A stretch of 64,000 nt of DNA from Erythrocercus mccallii. Its lineage: Eukaryota; Chordata; Aves; Passeriformes; Dicruridae. A program made the position numbers and the translations under genes. Below are positions 39,201 through 51,200 of the stretch, in pieces; the stretch's first letter is position 1; every line of letters begins with the position of its first letter. The notes beneath the pieces were generated by a model. The model was not told the DNA's origin and made no database searches. It was given only the letters and a program-made list of their open reading frames with translations. The stretch spans positions 500,609 to 564,608 of the forward strand of contig VZRG01000031.1 of assembly GCA_013397435.1 (NCBI GenBank), given 5' to 3'.

Positions 39201-42200
39201 ATATGTATATCTATTATATGTATGTATATATGTATATGAATATCTGTTTTTCTGATGAGCATTGAAAATGTTTCCTGGTGCAATTGGGAGGAATGCATTA
39301 TCTCTGATATAAAAGCAGTACAGAGCTGAAATAGTCCTCCTTAATTTTGGTCAGAATGAACAAAAGTGTCTGTGTTTATTCCTGCCTAATGCATCACAAA
39401 TCTGCTGACATGCTAACCTTGGAGTCTTGGCTGGCGGTAATCAGGCCTGTGCACCGGCAGGAAAGATGTACCTAATGCACTCCATCAGTGCAGTTTGCAT
39501 ATGGAAGTTCTCACAGGGGAGCTGCCCTGTGCCAGCTGAGGGTTACCTGCCCACTGCAGTTATTGTATGTAATTATCGAACCAATCTGTTCAGCCCAGCA
39601 GGGTTTAGATGGTAATCATGAAGCAACACTTTGGAAAGATGTAATGCACTCTCCCCTTCTCCCGTGAGCTGTGTGAAGTTGTAGCCACTTTTAAAGCTGT
39701 ATTAGTAAAGCTCTAGTCTCACACAAATAATAAATAAATAAATAAAAGGAGAAAAGGTAAACCTCCTCCAGTGTTCAGTGATTTTCATGTATGCCTGATG
39801 CAGGTCAGTTCATCTTTTGCAAAAATCATGACTTTAAAACAATAATTTTCCATAACTACTTCAGGAATACTTCGTAATAATAAATTTAATTGTAATATAC
39901 AGATAATAAAAGTTCTATCCATTTAGAGGTTTTAAGGTAATATACCTTGAATAGAGTTCAGATTTTCCAAATACCTCTTTTTGGAACAGAACCCATGGTT
40001 GCTATTTAAAAAAAATGTACTATCAGTGAGTATTAGCTGCTTTTAAGCTGTGCAAAGAAAGCCTTAAGAAGCAAGGATCCAGATAAACTTTAATTTAATG
40101 TGGTGTAATTTTTTTAGAAAAACCCAATTAATATGGACTTGGGATAAAATGTTTTTATGTGTTCTTTAAGTTTTTCAGATTGCTCCTTTTGTAACATTTA
40201 TTCGGAGTAAGTTAAAAAACCCCCCAGGTTATGATTGCAACACCTCATGTTTTCTTTACTACATCAAAATTTCAACTACTAAAGTGATCTGCAAATTGGG
40301 GAACTGTTGTTTTAAATTGTGCATGACTTAGTACCAGTATTGTGTTAACACAGGAATAAATTTTCTCTATGACATTTTATAATATATGATATAAAATAAG
40401 GGAATGTGTTGTGTGGATATTGTCTACTTACGGTCTTTCCTGCTCTTGAGTTCAACTGCTACTTTTTGTTAATTTTTTTTTTGTTAAATTTTTTTTCAGA
40501 AAAGAAGAAAGGCAGCAGCTGCAGTCAGTGAGAGCACTGAGGCGGAAATAGAAGATACAGGAAGTCCAAAAAAAAAGAAAGCTGCTACTTCTAGTAAGTC
40601 GAAAGATTGTTCTGACAGTCACATGTACTGATGTCGCAGGATGCCTTGGCTAAAGTCCAGACCCTCACACAGCCACTTGCTCCCCTCCTCAGTGGGACAG
40701 AAGGAGAAAATAGGATGAGAAAACCCATGAATTAAAACAAAGATGAGGAAATCTATTACTGTTTACTGTTTTGGGCAAACCAGACCCAGCTTGGGAAAAA
40801 TAAATATAATATATTGCAAATTTAAAATAAATTTGGGTAGTGACAAACATTAAAACAACACATTTCCTTCCTGTTCCTTCCCCCAAGCTCAACCTAACTA
40901 CTTCACCCTCAACTGTACCACTCTTCTTGTTCAGTGCAGAGGTCCTGGAGGGGAAGTGTGCTGTGGTCTCTGCTGCTCCTTCATCTTTACGTTTTCCCCC
41001 TGCTCCAGTGTGGGCTTTCTCTTTTGGATTGCAGTCTTTCAGGGAAATGAAAAAAAATAGTGGCCCAGTTTTTTCAGGAAATATCCATTTTTTCCAGGTT
41101 GGGCTCTCACATGAGTTGTAGGGGATATCTCCTCCATTCTGGATCCTTCCTGAGCTACAAGGAACATGTGCTCTATTGCGATGGGGTACCACTTCCACCT
41201 CTGACTTTGGTGTTCTGTCTGATGTTTCGCACTCTTCTCCCTGCGCTGCTACTCCCTTTTTACCTGTCCAGTGACATTTTTTTGTCCTTTCTTAAGTCTT
41301 TCCACAGTGGTGCCACAAACAAATTTGGCTCAGCTTTGGCCTACAATGGGTTTGTTTTGAAGCTTTGGCCTACAGTGGGTTTGTACTGGAGCCAGCTGGA
41401 AAGGGCTGTCAGGCACAGGAGAGCAGCTGGCCTCTCCCCACAGAGGATAGCCCTGAAGCTGACCTCAGCTTACCAAAACCCAGCCACATGGCCATAAAAT
41501 ACACAGTAGAATCTTTAGCAGTTCAAGTGCTTTTGATCTTTTGCAATTTCTTTTTAGATTAACTTTTAATAAAGTTAAAATATTTCAGCTTTCTAGGTAA
41601 GAAAGGATTATGCTCCAATTAAGTAGTGCCAAAAGCTGGTGGAGTTGCTAGGTGATAAAAATTGGTGGCTGAAGCCTGTTATTTTTCTTTTGTTCATTCT
41701 CTGCTCATTCTCATTTTTGTCCACCTGTCTTGTCCAGTTCAGTGTTGGAACATGCTGACTCCTCAGGATTTCTCTTCACAGTGTTAAAGCCAAGGGCTAA
41801 CAGCAGCAGCTTCCAAAAGCAAGCATGGTTAAAGTCAAGGAAAGGATTAGCTATAAGGATAGAAAATGCTGAAGCTATTATTTCAACATAATTTGGCATA
41901 GTTTCAGTGCAGTATGGAAAAAGTTATGGACAGATAAAGTAGGATTATTGAAAATTCAATGTGAGAAATCTTCAGTAGATCTGCATATAGTAAGCTGATG
42001 GTGAGTGTCCCATCAAACTGCTTTATGGATTTGACCTTGTAATGCCTTTATTATTATTATATCAGTAAATGTGAACTGAATACAAGTAATAGCAAATATA
42101 TTTTTCCTAAGGATTTTTTTTATTTATTATTTTAAATAAAATACCCGATGTTGTCTGTGGTCAAATAGTCTAAAAATAATAAAGCAGTAAGACATAAGTC

Positions 42201-45200
42201 TACTCCAAAACAAATCTCCTTGTTTAAAAACAGTTTGATGAAGGAGTATTGCAGGATGGGAAACTGTAACCTTTCAAAGACAGTAAAAATATTGGTGAGT
42301 TTTGGATTTACCCTGGTATACTTTTTCAAACTGTATGGCACAAAGTAAAAGGAATGAAGCTAATGTTATTCTAGGAGGTGACTCTGCTTTGATCATTTTC
42401 TGCTGTGCATATTATAGAATTTTAATCAAGACCAGTGATTATTTCTCTTTTTTGAATGCCTATTTACTTTTTGACTTCAATTATAAATTCTCTAGTCTGT
42501 CAGTGGCTGAAAAAGTGTTAATTGGATTATACTTTCTTTCATAGCAATAGCATTATTTTATATGATGCTGACAGTTTTAGCATTTTAGATATAATTTAAT
42601 ACTTTTTAACAAAATACTTAATACTGTTTTCTGGTTGTGAATTGATACACATGTGCAGAACATACTTTGTTTTCTTATAATATATTATACTACTTTCTCC
42701 TGGGATTGTAGATTGAAATTCTTATAGAAGGAGATGGAAAAGAACTTGAAGAATTGCAATCCAGGTGGTAACATCAGCTTTTTTAAACAATGAGTTTTTT
42801 TCAGACTAAAGTAAAGATATTTGGGAGGCTGTATAAATTTTCAGTATAGGCTTAAATGAGAAAAACTTCCTCTTGCTAGTTCAATAGAGTTACAGATTAA
42901 ATGGCTTTAATTTCACCTTTTTACACTACTCAATTTAATAAATACCAAGTAGACGGAGTATATAAAATGCTTTCAGGTGAAATGTGATACATATACTTAC
43001 TCATTTGGTTCTCTCCAAATTTGGAATTAAAAACTTTACCAACTATTACATGATTCATAAACCTGTGTTGAAGGAAAGAGCAACTGTTTCATAATCTTTT
43101 CTGATTCTGATGCTTTTATAGTTTGAAAAGGGCTAACTATTATAGAAATACTTAAAACTATGTTTCCAAATGTGACTAGTTTTGTGTTACCATGGATTTG
43201 TTTCTCCATTAAAAGATTTTTCCTGTGACTAAAAAAAAAAAATCCTGAAGTTCAGTAAAATGGATATTTTCTTGATACTTCTTAGTTGTACAATTTGAAG
43301 TTGAGTCATACAGGAATGCTTTAAAAGTTGTTGCAATTCTATTTACTTGGTTTCTAGGGGGCATAGATGTGGTGGAATAGTGGTTGCTCTTCAGGTATTC
43401 AAACAACATAAGTGTTTGAACAGAAAGCAGTGGCAAGGGGAGCTGTGCAGCTTCTTGCTGTTTAGCTCATCAGCATTAACCGCATCTGATTATGCAGTTT
43501 GTCTTGTCCAGTCCAAAAGATTAGTTATCCCCAAAAGATCCTGATCAGCTGTGTGATATTTTGAGTACCCTAAGGTGCTCAGTAACTATAGGAAGTCTGC
43601 CAGTATTGAGCTCTGCTGGGACTGGGGAGCCCCCAGACTTGAAGGAAGAGGAAGACTGACACAAAGAAAGGACACTCATTTGGAAATGCTTGCTACTGCT
43701 GTCAGCTGCCTTTCATTGTTCTCCATGTAAGAGTGGCCACATCAGATGAGGTCATTAAAGGTCTTCTTTTCCAATCCTGTCAGCCATCAGTATTTCTGGA
43801 GCAGTCAAGTGACTCTTTGGAAGCAGAATTTCAGAAAGCCTTTGAGAAGCAAGCTATACTGGACTTCCAAAATAAGTTGCATGAAATTTGGTGAAATTCT
43901 TAAGTTGTTTTTTATTGAGGAATGGTTGCAAGAGCCAGGCCATTCCTCTATGGAGCAATTGTTTACAAAATCCCCTGTTTAAGAAAGTAACCAATATCAT
44001 TGGGATGTGAAGCTGATTCATGGGAAGAGAATATTGTCCCATGGGAAGATGATACTCTCCGATGGGAAAGAACAATGAGAAAACAGGATATAGATTAAGA
44101 TGATACTGTTTATTAAGTAAGAATGTAGAACAAGGTTATAGATGTAACAAATTGAGGGGTGGGCTATACTGACATAGCTGATTTTAATGACCAGTAATTT
44201 AGATGCCAATGTATAGAGTGACATAGAGTAACCAATGAGCTAGTAACAAATATGTGACAAATACGCATAATTTTAGTAATATAAAGTATAAAAGATGCAA
44301 TGTGATCAGAAATAAACTCGGAGCTTGCTTATCAACCATATTGGTTGCTGCTTGTCTTCCCTCACTGCGCTCACAACAGTTTTTTTATTTATATTAGCAC
44401 GTTATCAGCTTTTTCTTTATTTTTTTCCTGACGTGATGAACCATAGGCTTTCCTGAAAAAGAGAATTTTGCAAGGTATCCTTTATAAAGTAATATGGATG
44501 ATGCTGAAGTATTATATTAGCCAATCTATCTCCACCAGGAAAAATGCAGAAGAGATGATTTCTATTTAAATGAGCAGCTTTTTCCTTCTCTGTTGCAGCT
44601 CCATTTTCAGTGTTAGCTGCCTTCATGTACAGTAGTAAAATATAGAGGCTTATAAATGATGATACTGTTAAAACAGGATACCAAACTTTGGCATACACTG
44701 AACATATCTACCAACGCTCATGCAGGGGTGTCATGCATAATGTGGTAGGACTAATATGCTTATTTTTTGATCAGTTTGGTGGAATAGGAAGATAGTACAG
44801 ACTTCCTCAGTGAAAATCTCACAAATGCTGGAAAAATAAGAGTTTCATGAGAATTTGTGAATACTCCTAGGTTCAAAGCTACCATAGAAATAAAACAATT
44901 ACCCTGGCAGGTATTTTTAAATCTCAGGGTTGATGCAGATTGGATTAAAGCAATACAAATTTTTTTTAGAATAGCTTTTTTTATTTTCTGTTCTGAATTT
45001 TTTAAGATAGTTTTGGGATTTATTAATTAGGACATATAAAGAAAAATACTAGAGTAGATATGACAATGAAAGTACTGTATTTTTTAATACACTTTATTAA
45101 ATAGTCAATACTACTAAGGGTAGGAATTCTGCAAGTCTGTATTGCTGGATAGCATCTACCATGTTAAGGCTTTAACTGGGGTCTTTGGTTACTCTAGCAA

Positions 45201-48200
45201 TATAAATAAAGAACTATTTGAACAGCTCCAATACGAAAGCAGTCATACTGATGAATTGGTTAGAAGAACATTCCAAAATGGTGGGTCAATATTATTTCTC
45301 AATTAATAAATACTTACCTTTATGTTTATTTACCTTGCATGGCTTTGCATAAATTAGTATCTGGGTTATTGTCTTAAGTATTTTTTCTTTATTCAAGTAA
45401 AGATTTGTTACTTAATGTGCACTGAAGTGCATTTTTGCCTTTAGGCAATTATTGACCTTGTCACCAAGCTTTAGGAGAAAGCAAGTCATATATTTTTTGA
45501 GCTTTTTTATGGTGCAACTTGTTACTTGTCTTTCTGCTGTGTACCAGTGCCTACATTATGGGTAGATTTTTTTTTAATGTCTTAATCCTGTATGCTAAAA
45601 AGCTTATTTTCTGTGAAACTTGTACTGCACAATAGTTCTGTGTAATAGGTCTCGTCCTTCTTGTGGAGGATTTGGTATTGGCTACTATCTTACAGACTCC
45701 AGGAGGAAGTAGATACAAGTTTTAAAACTGTGTGTCCATCTCTGTGCTTAGTGACTGAAAGATCTGTCCCTTTTCTGTGCCCTTCTTAGCCTTCCCTTAC
45801 CTGTCTCTGGAATGTTGCAAATTAAATGTTCTAGTACAAGAGTTATGTGGCCTGGTTTTAGAAGTTAAAAGCATGTGCTGCAATGTTGTATCTAGAAATT
45901 ACCAGAAAGATCTGGGGTTTAAGCTGAGAAATATTGTTTTCTGTTGCCTGAAATGTTGACAAACTCACTTCTATATTTAGTATTAAGTATATTCAAGCAC
46001 AACGTGAAGTGATCTGTCTTTTTATACCTGCCCTGAGATTGTTTGAGGATCTTCAAAAGCTATTAGAAATTAAATTAGAAAAGGTGTGATAGGAGGTGCT
46101 TTTAATTTAAAAGATTTTAAAATATTGTTGATAGGGAGGTTAAAATAGATTTGCTTTACATTTAATTTATCTTTGTGGTTCTTGACGAATAGTAGGGTTT
46201 TTTCGACAATTTGCAGGTGACAAATTCAGTGAGAATTACTTTGAACATGTGCTACTAATCATAATAAAGAGAAAAAAATTAGTGTCCAACATCTAAAGTC
46301 TGGGAGTGTTACTGTGTACTGCTGTGTGTGCTTGGAACACAGTTCTTTATTTAATCTACCTTTATATTTTAGGCTTATTTCTGTACAATATTTTCAGATA
46401 ATTTCTAGCACTTGAACATTTAAAACGTAAGTAATTTAGGTTCCCTTTGTATATTTCATGGGATTTTCTTGCATTTTCTACTAATAAAAAGTATTAAATT
46501 GAGACAAAACACCTTGTAACAAAAATTTTCCATGTGTAAAGTTTTATATAATGACTTTATGTGTAGATCTAAGTAATTTAAGAAAAAAAAGTTATGTCTG
46601 CTTTTTTGGTTGTTTTTCTGTGACCTGAAGATGAATTGTTGTATGTTGAACAAGTATTGCAATTCAAAGTCAGATATAAAATTTGCAAGTGAAATTTTTC
46701 TACAGGAAAGAAAAATTGTACTGCAGTGACTCAGATTTTTACAGGGAACTAACCTTTTCCAAGATTGCAAGTAATGCTTTGAATTAAACTGCCTTCTTCC
46801 TGCAAATTGCTGTGTGGTGAAGAGGAAGGTTAATTTTAGACACATGCTGCATGGGATGAATGATTTCTGTTTATGTACAATTGTGTTTTGAAATATCTTC
46901 AGCGCAGCAATTTCTGCAAATAGAAGTAAACCAGTTTCAGTTTCATCTGGAACAATTTTATATTAAAATTTTTAAAAGAACACTCATATATTTGTTGTTA
47001 TCTGTAAGAAATACACAGGCATATAGTCATAAATAATAGATTCTTGTGTTCTGATGTTTTTCCTTATGAGAATATGAAAAGTATTTGCTTTATTTGTTGC
47101 GGGAAAGGGGGTACTTGGCAGAACAGAGTAGCTAAAGCTAAGCCCCATCCCACAGCTTCACTGACTTTTCTCTCTTATCCCTCCCCCACAGTCATATATT
47201 TACTGGAATTCAAGTCCATATTTGCATTCTTCTGGTCTCTTTTTTTTTCTGAGTTGTATTTCTGAATTCTTGTAGAAAAAGACCTGCTGTGAAAACAGAA
47301 AAAGCCAACTAACCACAACTACTTACTATTACTTGCCCTTGCATTTCTTCAGCAGCTTCAGAGTAGTGAAAAATGCTTGTCTGAGAAGTGTTATTTACCA
47401 GGTTTTTTCAGTTATGCAGAAGTTCCCTAGCTGAACTGGGAAAGAACTTGTCAGAGGACTCTTCCTTAAAACAAAGAAGAGTCTTCTTAAAAGAGGAATT
47501 CATCTTCTTGCAATCTTCTTAAAAAATTTCATCTTTTATCTTCTTTAAAAGTATGTCTTCATTGATGCTGTATTCACACTGCCCAAAGTGGTTTGAGAAT
47601 GTTGGTGTTTAACTCATTAAATGCTGCAGCCTGGCCTAAGTTCCCATTTGATGTTTGCAGAATGTAGTCTGGTTGCTGAATGTAGTCTTCAGCTTCCAAT
47701 GTAGTCTTCAACTTCCAATATTTTCTTATTCCTTCCATATGTAAATAGCAAATGTATGGGTTCCATTTTCTTGTTTCCTTTTTCAATATGATGATTGTAG
47801 AACCCTTTTAAGGGGCAGTTGAAGGAAAAAGGTCTAGAGAGCCATCTAGCAAAATGGCTTGGTTATTTGATACCAACAAAGACAGCTGAAATATACCTGA
47901 AACACATTTCACAAGAGAAAAGGGATACTGTGATGAGGAAGAATTTTGAAGAACTGGGAGTTCTAAATTTAGCTGCTTTGGAAACCACAGGTATGTATTT
48001 GTTGCTTAAATTAGTAACAAAATTATTCTTGGGAATAGTTTATTGCACTGAGATTTGATGTAGTGGTGTATGTAAGATCGTAGATTAGGGACAGTCTCAT
48101 TCCTACCTTATCACTTCTCAGGTTAACTCTGGCAATTTCACATATTTATGTGTGGAATAATTTAATACAGGCATGTATGTACTTGCCTGTATTAAAGCAG

Positions 48201-51200
48201 CAGTCCTAACACTGTCCTGCTGTGTTACATGCGGTGTCTACACAGAAATGATGATTAAGCTTCATTTGTGTGGGTACCAGTTGAGAACATCTCTTCCAGA
48301 GAACTCCACCACATCATCCACCACTCCAGATGTACTGACCTTTGTTTTTTAAGGAGGTAAACATAGAAGAAAATGTGTGTGTAAGATTGTGCACACATAT
48401 GCATGGACATTAGGTTTGGGGTTCTTTTTGAGAAAGGGAATCTTGTGCCTGATCAATGTACTCCACCACTTCTTTTGATGTTAGGTGTTTCATTCAATGA
48501 TGATGACTACAAATTTGGTTTAAGAGCTACAATTGCTGGAACTCTTCAGCCCATTAGCTGGAGACTGGCATGTATTTAGCCTTTGTCAGGTGTAGGTTCA
48601 GCATATGGAAGTGATGCAGTTGGCTCACTTCTAGCATGTCTGCTGTTAGATATTTTTCACTTACCTGGTGTTTGCTGACAGTCTAACATCTATCTCTATG
48701 TGTCTGTTTTCAGATATTCCAACCTATGATGTAACTTAGAACTGTCACCTAAATCCTACCTGATTTTATCTGTTCAGTTGCTGTGTTTTCGTGTTTCCAA
48801 ATCTCTCACTGTCCTCCTTTTCATCAAAGAAGGAGATTTAAAGAGGAAAGTTGTGACTCTGTTTTTACCAAAGGAACTTCTGTAATTTTATAGAAACTAA
48901 TTTTTTGACTTGAGCAGTTGTATTCCTCAGTTGTAAGACTTGTGTTTCTAAAACAGTGTACATAGAATTGGAAGATGAGAAGGGACATCAAAAAGAGATC
49001 TGCTCTATACACCAATCTAATCAATTTGTGTTGGTGTTAATCTTGATACATTTTATCTTAAAATCTGTATGATTATTCTAAAACTTCCCTGGTGAACACC
49101 ACTTGTAGTACTTAACTATCCTTACTATTACAAAGGATTTAATAAGGGGGAGTATTTTAATATTTTTGTTACCTAATATGAATTTCCCTGAAGTTTAGTA
49201 GTTGTTCTAGCTGTTATGGACATGAAAATCACACTCATTCTATGAAGCAACCTTTTGCACATCATATGTTTCCCATTTTTCTTTTTTCTACTCTCTTCAG
49301 ATAAACTAGTTAAATTCAATGTTTTCTTGTTGTTGTTTTTGTTAGAGAGCTGGAAACCATTTTTTCTCCCTGTTTTTCTCAGACCTATTTTGTAGGATAG
49401 CCCAGAACTATATACAGTACTGCTGGGTTTCTTTTGTAGAGCTTTGTTTTGCATTGTTCTATGCCTCCTTGATTCACCCAAGTTTACTCATTGAAGTTGA
49501 ATGATCAGATCAGTGACTCCCACTGATCAAAGGCTGTTGTCTTAAGCAAGCCGTTTCGTTCTTAGGGACTTCCATGAAATTCAGTTTTACTTTACCTGCA
49601 TACTTGACAAGGATTGTGAAATGATATATAGTTTTACAAGCAAGAACTGAAGTAGTTAGGCATGCTATCTTCAAGGAGGAATTTGGGATTAAGAAGAAAA
49701 AAATTAAAAACTACATGACTAGGAGATGAAAACTATTTCATTGTCTATATGCAAAAAGGTTGAAATTTTTATTATGTGTAATATTTTTTTGTCAAAGTGT
49801 TTGCAGTTGAATGCAATTCACAGAAATGAGCAGTGGTTTTGTTGTCTTCCTTTTCCCTGGTAGTAGGCAGGCAAGAATCAAAGTGCAGGGAGGTTTTTAC
49901 TATTGCTTTTAGGTATGGTCTCTTTGAACAACCTGCCTACCAGGTTTACTAAGAATCTTATTTAGATGGGGTTATTCCTTACCTTTGTTAATGAAATAAT
50001 TGACAAGTGATAGCTTGAATCTGTAGGCACAGTTGCACTGATAGCTGAGCTGATTCAACAGCTCAAATTACCAAACAGAAATCTTCCTTTCTTTTTCACC
50101 TATGTGCCTTCCACCTCCCCTTGTATAAATTCCATTCAGAATGCTCTTAAGATGCCACATTTCACTGAACTATGTGAGAATACCAGACCAAAATTTCTTT
50201 GCTAAGTGTTCTAGTTTCAGCTGGGATAGAGTTAATTTTCTTCCTAGTGGCTGGTGCAGTGCTGTGTTTGGGATTCAGTATGAAAATACTGTGGATAACA
50301 CAGATGTTTTGGCTGTTGCTGAGCAGTGCTTACCCTAAGTCAAGGGCTTGCCAGTTTCCTGTGCTGTGCCAATGAGGATCTTCACAAGCCAAGAGGGACC
50401 ACAGCCAGGACAGCTGATCCAAACTGGCCAAAGGGATATTCCATACCATGGAATGTCATACCCAGTGTATAAAATGGAGGAGTTGGCTGGGAGGGGCCAG
50501 TTACTGCTGAGGGACTGGACTGGGCATCAGTGAGTGATGAGCTCTTGTGTTGTGCATCACTTGTGGGTTGGGGTTTTTTTACCTGTGTGGTCATTCATCT
50601 ATTTACTTTTGTTATTACTGTATTTTACTTTACTGTAATTATTAAACTGTTCCTATTTCAACCCATGGGGTTTTTTTCCTTTTTCCAATTCTCCTCCACT
50701 TCCAGTGGGAGTTGATGGGGAGTGAGTGAATAAACTCTGGATGGTAGGTAGTTATTGTCTGGGGTTAAATTGTGATTCCAGAGCTGGATTAGTTTAGCAC
50801 AAGGTCCAAAAAATGGCTTAATACTGGAAAGTATTATAAAACTAAAAGTTGGCACATGGGGAGGAAGGGGGGTGTAGATTTTATAGAGGATCTAATTATT
50901 TTGGTGAATATGAACTAAAAAAATGACTCAACTCCATGTGATGATACTCTTGGAGAAGTTGAACTGTACAACATGTTTTCTGGGAGAAGATCAGTGCCCA
51001 GAAATAGTTGTAGATTCTCCCCAGTCCATGGCATATTGCCCATCCCTGCTTACAGCTCAATGAATGATTTGAGCTGAGCTATCCTTTTAAAAAAGGTATT
51101 TTCTTGTGATCTGTTTTTATTTTATTTAACACAAAGTGTGTCTTTTTGTTTTGTTCGAATTGCAGATGCAATTGGTACCAGAACCCAGAAGATGACCTCA

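Larger units (their letters stand above)
36572..40499. other. VRK1 intron between coding exons 10 and 11
   Basis: About 3.9 kb of intron. It contains an acceptor-preceded open frame at 38025-38210, listed separately, a TA/TG-rich microsatellite at about 39199-39240 and an (AAAT)n repeat at 39725-39746. No known exon or mobile element was identified. Confidence 0.5.

Noticed and set aside
40689..41198. 169-codon minus-strand ORF
   Set aside because: It lies within an LTR-like interspersed repeat, with no recognisable domain.
43746..43982. Possible retroviral internal sequence upstream of the ERVK-like LTR
   Set aside because: The open frame here shows no gag, pol or env motif and no polypurine tract precedes the LTR, so the LTR is treated as solo.
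46456..46845. 129-codon minus-strand ORF
   Set aside because: It is AT-rich, Phe/Asn/Lys/Ser-heavy and antisense in a VRK1 intron; best explained as chance.
48957..49110. Decayed reverse-oriented CR1
   Set aside because: It has only a weak resemblance over about 35 bases, too little to support an element call.
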